DNA from: Microbulbifer agarilyticus
Lineage (GTDB): Bacteria > Pseudomonadota > Gammaproteobacteria > Pseudomonadales > Cellvibrionaceae
DNA length: 64,000 nucleotides
Direction of reading: 5' to 3'
Assembly: GCF_001999945.1 (NCBI RefSeq)
Contig: NZ_CP019650.1
Span: 558,001 to 622,000 of the forward strand
Position 1 is the stretch's first letter. Every line of letters begins with the position of its first letter. Position numbers and translations under genes: made by a program. The notes below the pieces were generated by a model. The model was given only the letters and a program-made list of their open reading frames with translations, did no database searches and had not been told where the DNA came from. Shown here in pieces: positions 43,176 through 50,369 of the stretch.

Positions 43176-44542
43176 AAATCTCTATCGCCAAGCGCGTACT
43201 AGCGGTTGCAGCCGCTGGCCTGTTCAGCGTTTCTGCTGTTGCACAGGACAAAGCTTCTAACCTGGACCAGCTGCTGAAGATGGTACAGGGCTCCAAGGTT
43301 GCTGAATCTGCTGAGCACAAAAAGCGCGAAGCCGACTTCCGTCGCCAGAAAGCCAACCAGGGCTCTCTGCTGCGTCAGGCTGAGAACACCCGTACTTCTG
43401 AAGAAGCCCGCTCTGCGGCGCTGGAAAAGAAGTATGAAGAGCAGGAACTGCTGGTTCAGCAGAAGCGCCAGCAGCTGGACGAGCGTCTGGGCTCCCTGAA
43501 AGAGCTGTTCGGCCACCTGACCTCTACCGCGGGCGACCTGCGTGCGAATATGGATACCTCTCTGGTTTCTGCGCAGTACCCGGGCCGTGCCGAGTTCCTC
43601 GATCAGCTGATCGACAAAATGAACTCTGCGACCAAACTGCCGACCATCCAGGAAATCGAGCGTCTGTGGTACGAAATGCAGCGCGAGACCGTGGAAGCCG
43701 GTAAGGTTGTTAAGTTCAACACCACCGTGATCCTGCCAGACGGCGAACAGGTTGATCAGGAAGTTGTCCGTGTAGGTAACTTCAACATCGTTTCCAACGG
43801 CAAGTACCTGGAAATGAACGACAACCAGAAGCTGGCCGAGCTGATTCGTCAGCCAAGCGGCAAATTCCAGAGCATGGCAGCTGACCTGCAAGGCGCGAGC
43901 AGCGGTTTCTCTCCGTTCGGTGTTGACCCCACTGGTCCTACCGGCGGTTCCCTGCTGAAAGCGCTGATCGCAAGCCCGAGCCTCGCTGAGCGCTGGCACC
44001 AGGGTGGCATCGTTGGCTACATCATCACCGGTGTTGGTGTCGTTGCGGTGCTGCTGGCTATCTGGCGTCTGATCGTGCTGTCTGGCGTAAACGCTAAGGT
44101 TAACGCCCAGCTGCGCTCCTCTACCCCGAACACCAACAACCCGCTGGGTCGTGTTCTGTCCGTGGCGGAAGAGAACAAAGGCGTTGACGGTGAAACTCTG
44201 GAACTGAAGATGGAAGAAGCGGTGCTGAAAGAGCGTCCGGCCATCGAATCCGGCCTGAACCTGCTGAAGATCATCGCCATGGTAGCCCCGCTGCTGGGTC
44301 TGCTGGGTACCGTTACCGGTATGATCATCACCTTCCAGGCGATCACCATCTTCGGCGCAGGCGATCCTAAAGCGATGGCTGGCGGTATTTCCTCTGCACT
44401 GATTACCACCGTTCTGGGTCTGTGTGTTGCGATCCCGACTGTACTGCTGCACACCATCGTGAACGGCCGCGCCAAGCGTATCCTGCACATCCTGGACGAG
44501 CGTAGTGCCGGTATCGTGGCAGAAAACGCTGAGCGTAAGTAA
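43172..44542 (+). CDS. ttpC: TtpC-like MotA/TolQ/ExbB protein with N-terminal coiled coil
   Basis: A 456-residue inner-membrane protein. The signal peptide (about 1-25) is followed by a long periplasmic coiled coil (about 25-130) and a globular segment. A TM helix lies near 285-310, then the cytoplasmic part and MotA/TolQ/ExbB channel helices with the conserved L-L-G-L-L-G-T-V-T-G-M near residue 375. In Vibrio TtpC is required for the TonB2 system together with ExbB2 and ExbD2. It overlaps the DUF3450 gene by four bases and precedes exbB by 14. Optimal codons dominate here too. Confidence 0.92.
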   Translation: MKISIAKRVLAVAAAGLFSVSAVAQDKASNLDQLLKMVQGSKVAESAEHKKREADFRRQKANQGSLLRQAENTRTSEEARSAALEKKYEEQELLVQQKRQQLDERLGSLKELFGHLTSTAGDLRANMDTSLVSAQYPGRAEFLDQLIDKMNSATKLPTIQEIERLWYEMQRETVEAGKVVKFNTTVILPDGEQVDQEVVRVGNFNIVSNGKYLEMNDNQKLAELIRQPSGKFQSMAADLQGASSGFSPFGVDPTGPTGGSLLKALIASPSLAERWHQGGIVGYIITGVGVVAVLLAIWRLIVLSGVNAKVNAQLRSSTPNTNNPLGRVLSVAEENKGVDGETLELKMEEAVLKERPAIESGLNLLKIIAMVAPLLGLLGTVTGMIITFQAITIFGAGDPKAMAGGISSALITTVLGLCVAIPTVLLHTIVNGRAKRILHILDERSAGIVAENAERK

Positions 44543-44556
44543 GAGGAGGCGGCAAC

Positions 44557-45084
44557 ATGCACGCATTGAATGACGCATGGGCCGCCGTTGTCGCCTTTAT
44601 GGCGTCGGGCGGGCCAGTACTACTCCTGATCGCCGGCCTGACCTTCTTTATGTGGACGCTGATTTTCGAGCGGTTCTTCTACTTCAAGGGTGGCCTGAAG
44701 CACGATGTTCAGGGCGCCGTGGACACCTGGGAGGCACGCCCCGAGCGTAAATCCTGGAATGCCCACCAGATCCGCTACGCACTGGTTTCCCGGGTATCCG
44801 AGAAGATTCAGAGCAATATGGACATGATTCAAACTTGTGTTGCCCTTGCGCCGTTGTTCGGCCTGCTGGGCACCGTTTGGGGCATGATCAACGTGTTCGA
44901 AGTTCTCGCGATTACCGGCGGTGGTGATGCAAAGCAAATGGCCAGTGGTGTATCCATGGCGACCATCCCGACGATGGCCGGCATGGTAACCGCACTGTCT
45001 GGGGTATTTGCTAACACTTACATCACCCGTACCGCGGAACGTGAAACCCAGCTGCTGGAAGACCATCTGACGATGGATCACTAA
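44557..45084 (+). CDS. exbB2: ExbB-family proton-channel protein
   Basis: A 175-residue inner-membrane protein of the ExbB type. A TM helix near residues 20-40 is followed by a cytoplasmic loop and two helices carrying L-A-P-L-F-G-L-L-G-T-V-W-G-M near residue 95 and M-A-T-I-P-T-M-A-G-M-V near 130-140. Together with ExbD it forms the proton-driven motor energising TonB. It is the second ExbB homologue in the operon, next to TtpC. GAGG precedes its ATG. Confidence 0.93.
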   Translation: MHALNDAWAAVVAFMASGGPVLLLIAGLTFFMWTLIFERFFYFKGGLKHDVQGAVDTWEARPERKSWNAHQIRYALVSRVSEKIQSNMDMIQTCVALAPLFGLLGTVWGMINVFEVLAITGGGDAKQMASGVSMATIPTMAGMVTALSGVFANTYITRTAERETQLLEDHLTMDH

Positions 45085-45092
45085 GGCACCAC

Positions 45093-45205
45093 AATAGCGT
45101 TGCCCGGGTGGCGTAAGCCGCTCTGGCAGCCGAGAAGGTTTAGCCAACGAGTGGGCTTTCATTCGTACGCAGTGCGATGAAGGCTCCGGGCCAAATCTCG
45201 CTATT
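45093..45205 (+). other. Structured spacer between exbB and exbD
   Basis: The 145-base gap inside the operon can fold into one long hairpin. AATAGCG (45093-45099) pairs with CGCTATT (45199-45205). TTG then CCCGG (45100-45107) pairs with CCGGGCCAA (45186-45194), leaving one bulged base. Inner candidates include AAGCC/GGCTT and TTCAT/ATGAA. All other genes of the operon are 15 bases apart or overlap, so this structured spacer is unusual. Confidence 0.6.
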
Positions 45206-45229
45206 AGCATTTCGCTAGAGAGAGTTGCA

Positions 45230-45631
45230 ATGAGCAGAAAAAAGAATACGGCTGAAGAAGAAGGACAAGCGATTGACCTCACGCCCATGCTGGACGTGGT
45301 GTTCATTATGCTGATCTTCTTCATCGTCACCGCGACCTTTATTAAGGAGCCGGGTGTCGATGTAATTAAGCCGGAAGCGACAACCGCTGATCTCAGAGCC
45401 GCCTCGATTCTGGTAGCGATTAACGACAACAATGAAATCTGGATCGCCAAAGAGAAGGTAGATGACCGCCTGGTGAAAAACACTCTGGAACGTCTCTACG
45501 CGGAAAACCCCAAGGGGTGGTTGGTGATTCAGCCCGATAAAAAGGCGAGCATCGAGAAGGTTGCCCTGATCGCGGATGCGGCCAGAAAAATCGGAATCGA
45601 TAAAGTGTCGGTCGCTACAGAGAAGAGTTAA
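45230..45631 (+). CDS. exbD2: ExbD-family protein
   Basis: A 133-residue protein with one TM helix (M-L-D-V-V-F-I-M-L-I-F-F-I-V near 21-34). The preceding acid-containing segment D-L-T-P-M-L-D includes the Asp essential for proton use, and a periplasmic domain follows. It partners ExbB and TonB. The ATG follows GAGAGAG. tonB starts five bases after the stop. Confidence 0.94.
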   Translation: MSRKKNTAEEEGQAIDLTPMLDVVFIMLIFFIVTATFIKEPGVDVIKPEATTADLRAASILVAINDNNEIWIAKEKVDDRLVKNTLERLYAENPKGWLVIQPDKKASIEKVALIADAARKIGIDKVSVATEKS

Positions 45632-45636
45632 CAGCT

Positions 45637-46260
45637 ATGAACCCGGTAAGACTATTAGGGGCGGGTGCGTTGGCAGTAGTCACCACCATTGCCCTGATCT
45701 TCACCATGCATGCGCTGATCGAAGCAAACATGAAGGCTCCCGATGAGGAAGAGCCGATCAAGGTTGCAGACGTCGTCATGCCGGATACCCAGATCGAAAC
45801 CCAATACGACACCAGCAAGCCGGATAAGCCCGACGAGCCGGAGCAGCCGCCGCCCGATATGCCGGAGCCGGAGTTTGACCAGCCGGATGTAGACAATGCC
45901 CTGAACATGTCTGCACCTGCGGCCAACGCCAACCTGCAAGTGGGTGGTATTGGTGGCTTCGCTTCCGAAGGTGACTACCTGCCGATCGTAAAGGTACAGC
46001 CGCAGTATCCCCGTCGCGCGCTTCAGCGTGGCATCGAGGGCTGGGTGGTTGTCGAGTACACGGTAACCAAGAACGGTTCTGTACGTGACCCACGCGTTGT
46101 GGAAGCTTTCACCCTGGACGGTAAACCCACCACGATTTTCAATCGTGCTGCGGTTAAGTCTGCGCTGAAGTACAAGTACAAGCCGCGGGTTGTTGATGGC
46201 GAGCCGATTGAAGTACCTGGTGTTAAAACCAAAATCAGCTTCAACCTGGCCAAGAACTAA
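45637..46260 (+). CDS. tonB2: TonB energy-transduction protein
   Basis: A 207-residue protein with an N-terminal TM helix (about 6-27), a short Pro/Glu/Asp-rich periplasmic linker (about 45-90; P-D-K-P-D-E-P-E-Q-P-P-P) and a C-terminal TonB domain (about 110-205). The TonB motif is visible in Y-P-R-R-A-L-Q-R-G-I-E-G-W-V-V-V-E-Y. It is of the TonB2 type, short in its linker, and couples the inner-membrane motor to outer-membrane receptors. Confidence 0.93.
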   Translation: MNPVRLLGAGALAVVTTIALIFTMHALIEANMKAPDEEEPIKVADVVMPDTQIETQYDTSKPDKPDEPEQPPPDMPEPEFDQPDVDNALNMSAPAANANLQVGGIGGFASEGDYLPIVKVQPQYPRRALQRGIEGWVVVEYTVTKNGSVRDPRVVEAFTLDGKPTTIFNRAAVKSALKYKYKPRVVDGEPIEVPGVKTKISFNLAKN

Positions 46261-46272
46261 TAGGGGACGCAT

Positions 46273-47610
46273 ATGAATATGACGACCGTGACAAAGAGCC
46301 TTTCCCGGCTTGTCCTGCGCACATCCGTAGCGCTGCCCCTGGTCCTGGCGCCTGCGGTTAGCGTAACTGTGCTGGAGGCTGTGGGTGTCTCTGCTTCTTT
46401 TGCCCAGGCGGAAGCGCAGAGCGAGAAGAAAACCCGCAAAACTCCGGCGATGCGTGAGAGTGCGTTTAAGTACCTCGGCAAGGCCCAGGAAGCCGCGGAC
46501 GCGCAGAACTGGCCGGCAGCCCTGGCCGCCCTGCGTGAGATGGAAGCGGGTAAGTCCAAGCTGAACGGTTATGAAACCGCACAGATGTACTACTTCTACG
46601 GCTTTGTTTACTACAGCATGGAGAAGTACCCGCAGGCGATTTCCTACTACAAGAAAGTGCTGGAGCAGGGTGAAGAAAACCTGCCGGTGGCGCTGGAAGT
46701 AGGTACCTTGCTGACCATTGCCCAGCTGTACTTCGTAACCGAGGACTACAAGCAGGCGATCACCTACCTGAACCGCTGGTTCAAGGTAGCGGATAACGTC
46801 AACGCGGACTCCTACGCGCTGCGTTCCCAGGCTTACTACCAGCTGGGTGACAACGCCAAGGCGCTGTCTGATATCAATCAGGCTGTGTCTATGTACAAAA
46901 AAGAAGGCAAGGTGCCCAAGGAAAACTGGTACGGCCTGCAGCGTTTCTTGTATTACGACAAGAACAACTACAAGCAGGTGGCCGACGTTCTGGAAGAGCT
47001 GGTTAAGCACTACCCGAAAGGTGAGTACTACAAGCAGCTGGCGGGCATGTATGGTGAGCTGAAGCGTGAAGACGATATGCTTCACATGATGGAAGCTGCT
47101 TACATTGCCGGTGCCTTGCAGAAAGAGAAAGAGCTGTTGAACATGGCTTATCTCTTTATGGGTGCCGAAATGCCGTACAAAGGCGCCAAGGTAATCGACA
47201 AAGGTATGAGCGAGAAGAAGATCGAGCGTACCTCCAAGAACCTTGAAACCCTGGCGCAGGCCTACCAGATGGCTCAGGAACTGCAGAAGTCCATTCCAGA
47301 ATTGGAAGCGGCTGCCAGCTTGTCTGACAAGGGTGAAATCTACTCGCGTCTCGCGGGTATTTACCTGGACCTGGACAAGAACCAGCAAGCACTGGACATG
47401 GGTAGTAAGGCGCTGAAGAAGGGCGGTATCAAACGCGAGGATCAGCTCTTCATCGTACTGGGTATGGCGAATGCCAATCTGAAAAAGTACGATGCTTCTC
47501 TCAGTAACTTCAAGAAAGCACTGAAGGACAAGCGTTCTGAAAAGTTCGCCAAACAGTGGATCTCTTTTGTAGAAACTGAGAAGAAACGGGAAGAACAGTT
47601 GGCGATGTAA
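46273..47610 (+). CDS. TPR-repeat periplasmic protein of the TonB2 operon
   Basis: A 445-residue exported protein. A long N-terminal region with a hydrophobic segment (about 10-38, ending S-F-A) serves as the signal. The rest is helical TPR-like repeats (Y-F-Y-G-F-V-Y-Y-S-M-E-K-Y-P-Q-A near 102-117, then I-A-Q-L-Y-F-V-T-E-D-Y-K-Q-A). A TPR protein closes the Vibrio ttpC-exbB2-exbD2-tonB2 operon in the same position; it probably aids TonB-dependent uptake. Two ATG codons (46273, 46279) are possible starts. A terminator follows. Confidence 0.88.
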   Translation: MNMTTVTKSLSRLVLRTSVALPLVLAPAVSVTVLEAVGVSASFAQAEAQSEKKTRKTPAMRESAFKYLGKAQEAADAQNWPAALAALREMEAGKSKLNGYETAQMYYFYGFVYYSMEKYPQAISYYKKVLEQGEENLPVALEVGTLLTIAQLYFVTEDYKQAITYLNRWFKVADNVNADSYALRSQAYYQLGDNAKALSDINQAVSMYKKEGKVPKENWYGLQRFLYYDKNNYKQVADVLEELVKHYPKGEYYKQLAGMYGELKREDDMLHMMEAAYIAGALQKEKELLNMAYLFMGAEMPYKGAKVIDKGMSEKKIERTSKNLETLAQAYQMAQELQKSIPELEAAASLSDKGEIYSRLAGIYLDLDKNQQALDMGSKALKKGGIKREDQLFIVLGMANANLKKYDASLSNFKKALKDKRSEKFAKQWISFVETEKKREEQLAM

Positions 47611-47639
47611 TTTCGATTATCTCCAGAGTTTTTCTCCAC

Positions 47640-47670
47640 AAAAAGGCCGCACACTGTGCGGCCTTTTTTT
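47640..47670 (+). terminator. Rho-independent terminator after the TonB operon
   Basis: A 12-bp stem AAAAGGCCGCAC / GTGCGGCCTTTT with a three-base loop, followed by TTT, 30 bases after the TPR gene stop. Confidence 0.95.
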
Positions 47671-47674
47671 GTGC

Positions 47675-47713
47675 GTCTATCTAATACGCCTATCTAATAC
47701 GCGTATCTAATAT
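47675..47713. repeat. Three 13-bp direct repeats downstream of the TonB operon
   Basis: The units GTCTATCTAATAC, GCCTATCTAATAC and GCGTATCTAATAT follow each other without a gap between the terminator and the second tonB gene. The shared core is TATCTAATA. They could be regulator sites for the second tonB gene, or a chance tandem duplication. Confidence 0.7.
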
Positions 47714-47887
47714 GAGACACAGGCTAGAAGGCGCTGGCGCATTTTTTGACCAATAAATGCGAATTATTTGCAATTTCGTCAGATTCAACTAAACCTGTAA
47801 ATAGCTGATCAGCTTTTTCCATCGCCGCGCCGTAGTGATTTGGCGCTGCAATTTAAACAACACCCGAAAATAAAAAGGAGAGGTGTT

Positions 47888-48550
47888 ATGGAACTGGCTT
47901 ATCCGCTTAATTCCACGTCCCTTCAGTCGATACCGATTCGTTCTGCGACCACATCAATCGTCTTCCTGCGTAATGGCGCAATGGCCTTGGGGGTTACCGG
48001 CCTGCTGTTGCTTGGTATGTCGCAGCTTATCGCGACCGACCTGCAAGAACCCCCGGCAGAAATTCTGCCAACCATTGCTCCCATTCATATGCCGGAGATG
48101 AAACCGACGGTTATTCGCGAAACGCGTGTCACCAAGCCGCAGGAGCTGCCGCCGCCGATGACGCCATCAACGGTGGACCACACGGTAGAACCCGGCGATA
48201 TGCCGATCGTGTTTCAGTCGCCAACGACTACCGGCACAAAAGTCGATACCTCAATTGTGACTGCTGACCCGATGCCGATCTACAAGCCGGCGCCGCGTTA
48301 TCCACGCAGGGCGATCGCAAAAGGTTTGGAGGGCTATGTCGTAGTGGAGTTCACCATTAGCAAAAATGGATCGGTGAAAAATCCTTCGGTGGTTGGAGGC
48401 TACGATGCGACGGGCGCGCCAACGGATGTGTTCAATCAATCCGCGCTAAAGGCCGTAGAACGGTTCAAATATCGCCCCACGGTAGTGGATGGTAAACCGG
48501 TCGAAAAACACGGTGTTCGCAACCGAATCTCGTACAAGCTGGCGGACTAA
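47888..48550 (+). CDS. Second TonB-family protein
   Basis: A 220-residue protein. The TM helix (about 30-52) lies after a polar N terminus, followed by a Pro/Thr-rich linker (about 55-120). The C-terminal TonB domain (about 125-218) shows Y-P-R-R-A-I-A-K-G-L-E-G-Y-V-V-V-E-F, closely resembling the C terminus of the first TonB (45637). The ATG at 47888 is preceded by AAGGAG. It has its own promoter region after the terminator and repeats. The duplicated TonB may energise other receptors or be regulated separately. Codon bias is weaker than in the preceding operon. Confidence 0.9.
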   Translation: MELAYPLNSTSLQSIPIRSATTSIVFLRNGAMALGVTGLLLLGMSQLIATDLQEPPAEILPTIAPIHMPEMKPTVIRETRVTKPQELPPPMTPSTVDHTVEPGDMPIVFQSPTTTGTKVDTSIVTADPMPIYKPAPRYPRRAIAKGLEGYVVVEFTISKNGSVKNPSVVGGYDATGAPTDVFNQSALKAVERFKYRPTVVDGKPVEKHGVRNRISYKLAD

Positions 48551-48568
48551 CTTAACGGAGTAGCAATA

Positions 48569-48602
48569 GTAACCTCCCGCTACTCAGGTGGCGGGAGGTT
48601 AC
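48569..48602 (+). terminator. Hairpin after the second TonB gene (no U-run)
   Basis: A 12-bp perfect stem GTAACCTCCCGC / GCGGGAGGTTAC with a ten-base loop. An alternative, mutually exclusive pairing AGTAGC/GCTACT (48559-48564 with 48579-48584) exists. Without a following T-run, intrinsic termination is doubtful. Confidence 0.5.
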
Positions 48603-48627
48603 GCTGATTGCTGAAATGATTGCGTGG

Positions 48628-49296
48628 TTAACTCTTCAGTAGTTTTACCATCGCCTGACCAACGCCACCGGCGGATGCAGGATTTTGCCCGGTAACCAGG
48701 CGCTCATGCACCAATATATTTTCGCCCCAGGGGTCTACCTCGTGAAATTGGCCGGCCTTGCTGCTGATCGCATCCTGCAACACAAATGGAATTTGGTCGA
48801 TGGTCCCGAACTCTTCCTCTTCACGGCGGGTAAAGCACGTTACCGTTTTACCGCTCATGATGTTGCTGCCGTTGGCCAGGGTCACTTCGAGCAGGCCGGC
48901 GGGTCCGTGGCACACGGCTCCTACTACGGCGCCGGCGTCATAGCGGGCTGCGGTGATCGCGGCAGCGGCCTTGTCGTGAGCGAGGTCGTTAAGCAAGCCG
49001 AATCCACCTGGATAGAATACTCCGTGGTAGTCGTCTGCATTGACGTCCGCAAGCCGTTTGGTATTGGCCATCGCCGACAGTAGACCGCCATCGGCCAGCA
49101 TCGTGGTGTTCACCGGATCATCCATGTCAGTACCGTAGATTGGTGCTTCACCGCCCTGGATAGAGGCGAGATCGTAAGAAAAGCCTGCATCGTTAAATTC
49201 ACGCAGCGCGTGGGTTAATTCTGGCGCATAGGTGCCGTTATCTTCCGCATCACCTAACTTGGCACTGTTGGTCACAATCACCAGGATTTTTGTCAT
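48628..49296 (-). CDS. DJ-1/PfpI-family protein (Hsp31-like)
   Basis: A 222-residue protein of the class I glutamine amidotransferase-like fold. The nucleophile elbow is V-C-H-G-P-A-G-L (Cys near residue 117), and Y-P-G-G-F-G lies near 91-96. Members act as glyoxalase III, deglycases or chaperones. The ATG at 49296 is supported by GAGGAG upstream. It is divergent from a LysR gene, which may control it. Length is normal for the Hsp31-like group. Confidence 0.87.
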   Translation of the reverse strand: MTKILVIVTNSAKLGDAEDNGTYAPELTHALREFNDAGFSYDLASIQGGEAPIYGTDMDDPVNTTMLADGGLLSAMANTKRLADVNADDYHGVFYPGGFGLLNDLAHDKAAAAITAARYDAGAVVGAVCHGPAGLLEVTLANGSNIMSGKTVTCFTRREEEEFGTIDQIPFVLQDAISSKAGQFHEVDPWGENILVHERLVTGQNPASAGGVGQAMVKLLKS

Positions 49297-49393
49297 CGTT
49301 TTCACTCCTCTGTTGGAATGGGCACATACTAGGCCTTTCACTGGTGTGGGATAATCCTGCAAATTTGGAAATCTTTATTGCTGAGGTGCAACA

Positions 49394-50299
49394 ATGGCGC
49401 AATTGGATGGCCTACCGGAGTTTCTTGCGGTGGCAGAGACCCATGGGTTTTCTAAGGCCGCACGCCAGCTGGGCGTCTCTACTTCGCATGTGTCGCGCAG
49501 GGTAAAGGCACTGGAAGAGCGGCTCGGAGTGTCATTGGTCGCGCGCAGTACCCGAATTGTTCGTCTGACTGAAGCCGGTCGGCAGTATTACCACGAGTGC
49601 CGGGATCTGATGAACGGCCTCGAGGCCGTGGAAGAGCAGATCGGGCGTGAGCGTGGTGCCCTGGAGGGGCGTTTGCGTGTGTCTGCGGCCGGTGAGTTCG
49701 CCGAACGTTACGTGGCGCCTGCGCTTATGCGATTTGCGTTAGTGCACCCTGCGTTGCAGGTGGAGATCGACTTCAATAGCCGGCTGGTAAATTTCGTTGA
49801 AGAGGGGTTTGATCTGGCCGTGCGTTACGGCGATATGCAGGACTCACAACTCATCGCGCGCCCTCTGGTTACGCGCGCTTTAGTATGCATGGCCAGTCCG
49901 GAATATCTGGTGACCCACGGCACACCGCAACGACCGCAGGATCTGGCTTACCATCACTGTATTATTGCCAACAGTGATCGCTGGCGTTTTCGTGAGGAGG
50001 CTGGAGACACGGAGGTGCGTGTGTCGGGGCGGTGGCGCTCCAACAGTGGGCGCAGTGTGGTGGCCGCCTGCCAGACGGGACTGGGTATCGCGTATTTACC
50101 AGGCTCGAGTTTTGGCGAAGCCGCGCATGACGGCACCCTGAAGCCGGTGCTGGAGGGCTACTGGGCGCAGGGTCCGAATACCTGGCTGGTATACCGCGAT
50201 CATCGACACCTGTCTTTGCGGGTGCGTGCCGCGATCGATTTTTTGTTGGAAACGTTTGCGGACTGGCGGGAGGAAGAGAGCGTGAAACCAGCCGGTTGA
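49394..50299 (+). CDS. LysR-family transcriptional regulator
   Basis: A 301-residue regulator. The N-terminal winged HTH (1-60) contains A-V-A-E-T-H-G-F-S-K-A-A-R-Q-L-G-V-S-T-S-H (given in two parts; residues 11-31) and V-S-R-R-V-K-A-L-E-E-R-L-G. The effector domain (about 85-290) is the standard LysR substrate-binding fold, with L-D-L-A-V-R-Y-G-type sequence near residue 140. It is transcribed away from the DJ-1 gene with 97 bases between the starts, so it probably autoregulates and controls that gene. The inducer is unknown. Confidence 0.9.
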   Translation: MAQLDGLPEFLAVAETHGFSKAARQLGVSTSHVSRRVKALEERLGVSLVARSTRIVRLTEAGRQYYHECRDLMNGLEAVEEQIGRERGALEGRLRVSAAGEFAERYVAPALMRFALVHPALQVEIDFNSRLVNFVEEGFDLAVRYGDMQDSQLIARPLVTRALVCMASPEYLVTHGTPQRPQDLAYHHCIIANSDRWRFREEAGDTEVRVSGRWRSNSGRSVVAACQTGLGIAYLPGSSFGEAAHDGTLKPVLEGYWAQGPNTWLVYRDHRHLSLRVRAAIDFLLETFADWREEESVKPAG

Positions 50300-50308
50300 G
50301 GTGAAAAA

Positions 50309-50339
50309 TAAAAAGGGGCGCTGTGCGCCCCTTTTTATT
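50309..50339. terminator. Rho-independent terminator, bidirectional
   Basis: An 11-bp stem AAAAGGGGCGC / GCGCCCCTTTT with a TGT loop. It lies between the convergent LysR and ilvD genes, with A-rich and T-rich flanks. Confidence 0.94.
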
Positions 50340-50369
50340 TGCGGTGTCATTAGATTCCGCTTTCAGCAA

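Noticed and set aside
43199..44578. Long open frame (459 codons) opposite the ttpC-like gene
   Set aside because: Shadow frame; low-complexity Gln/His/Val-rich translation produced by optimal codons read backwards.
45655..47388. Long open frame (577 codons) on the minus strand opposite tonB and the TPR gene
   Set aside because: A shadow of strongly biased codons in two real genes; no ribosome-binding site and no family motif.
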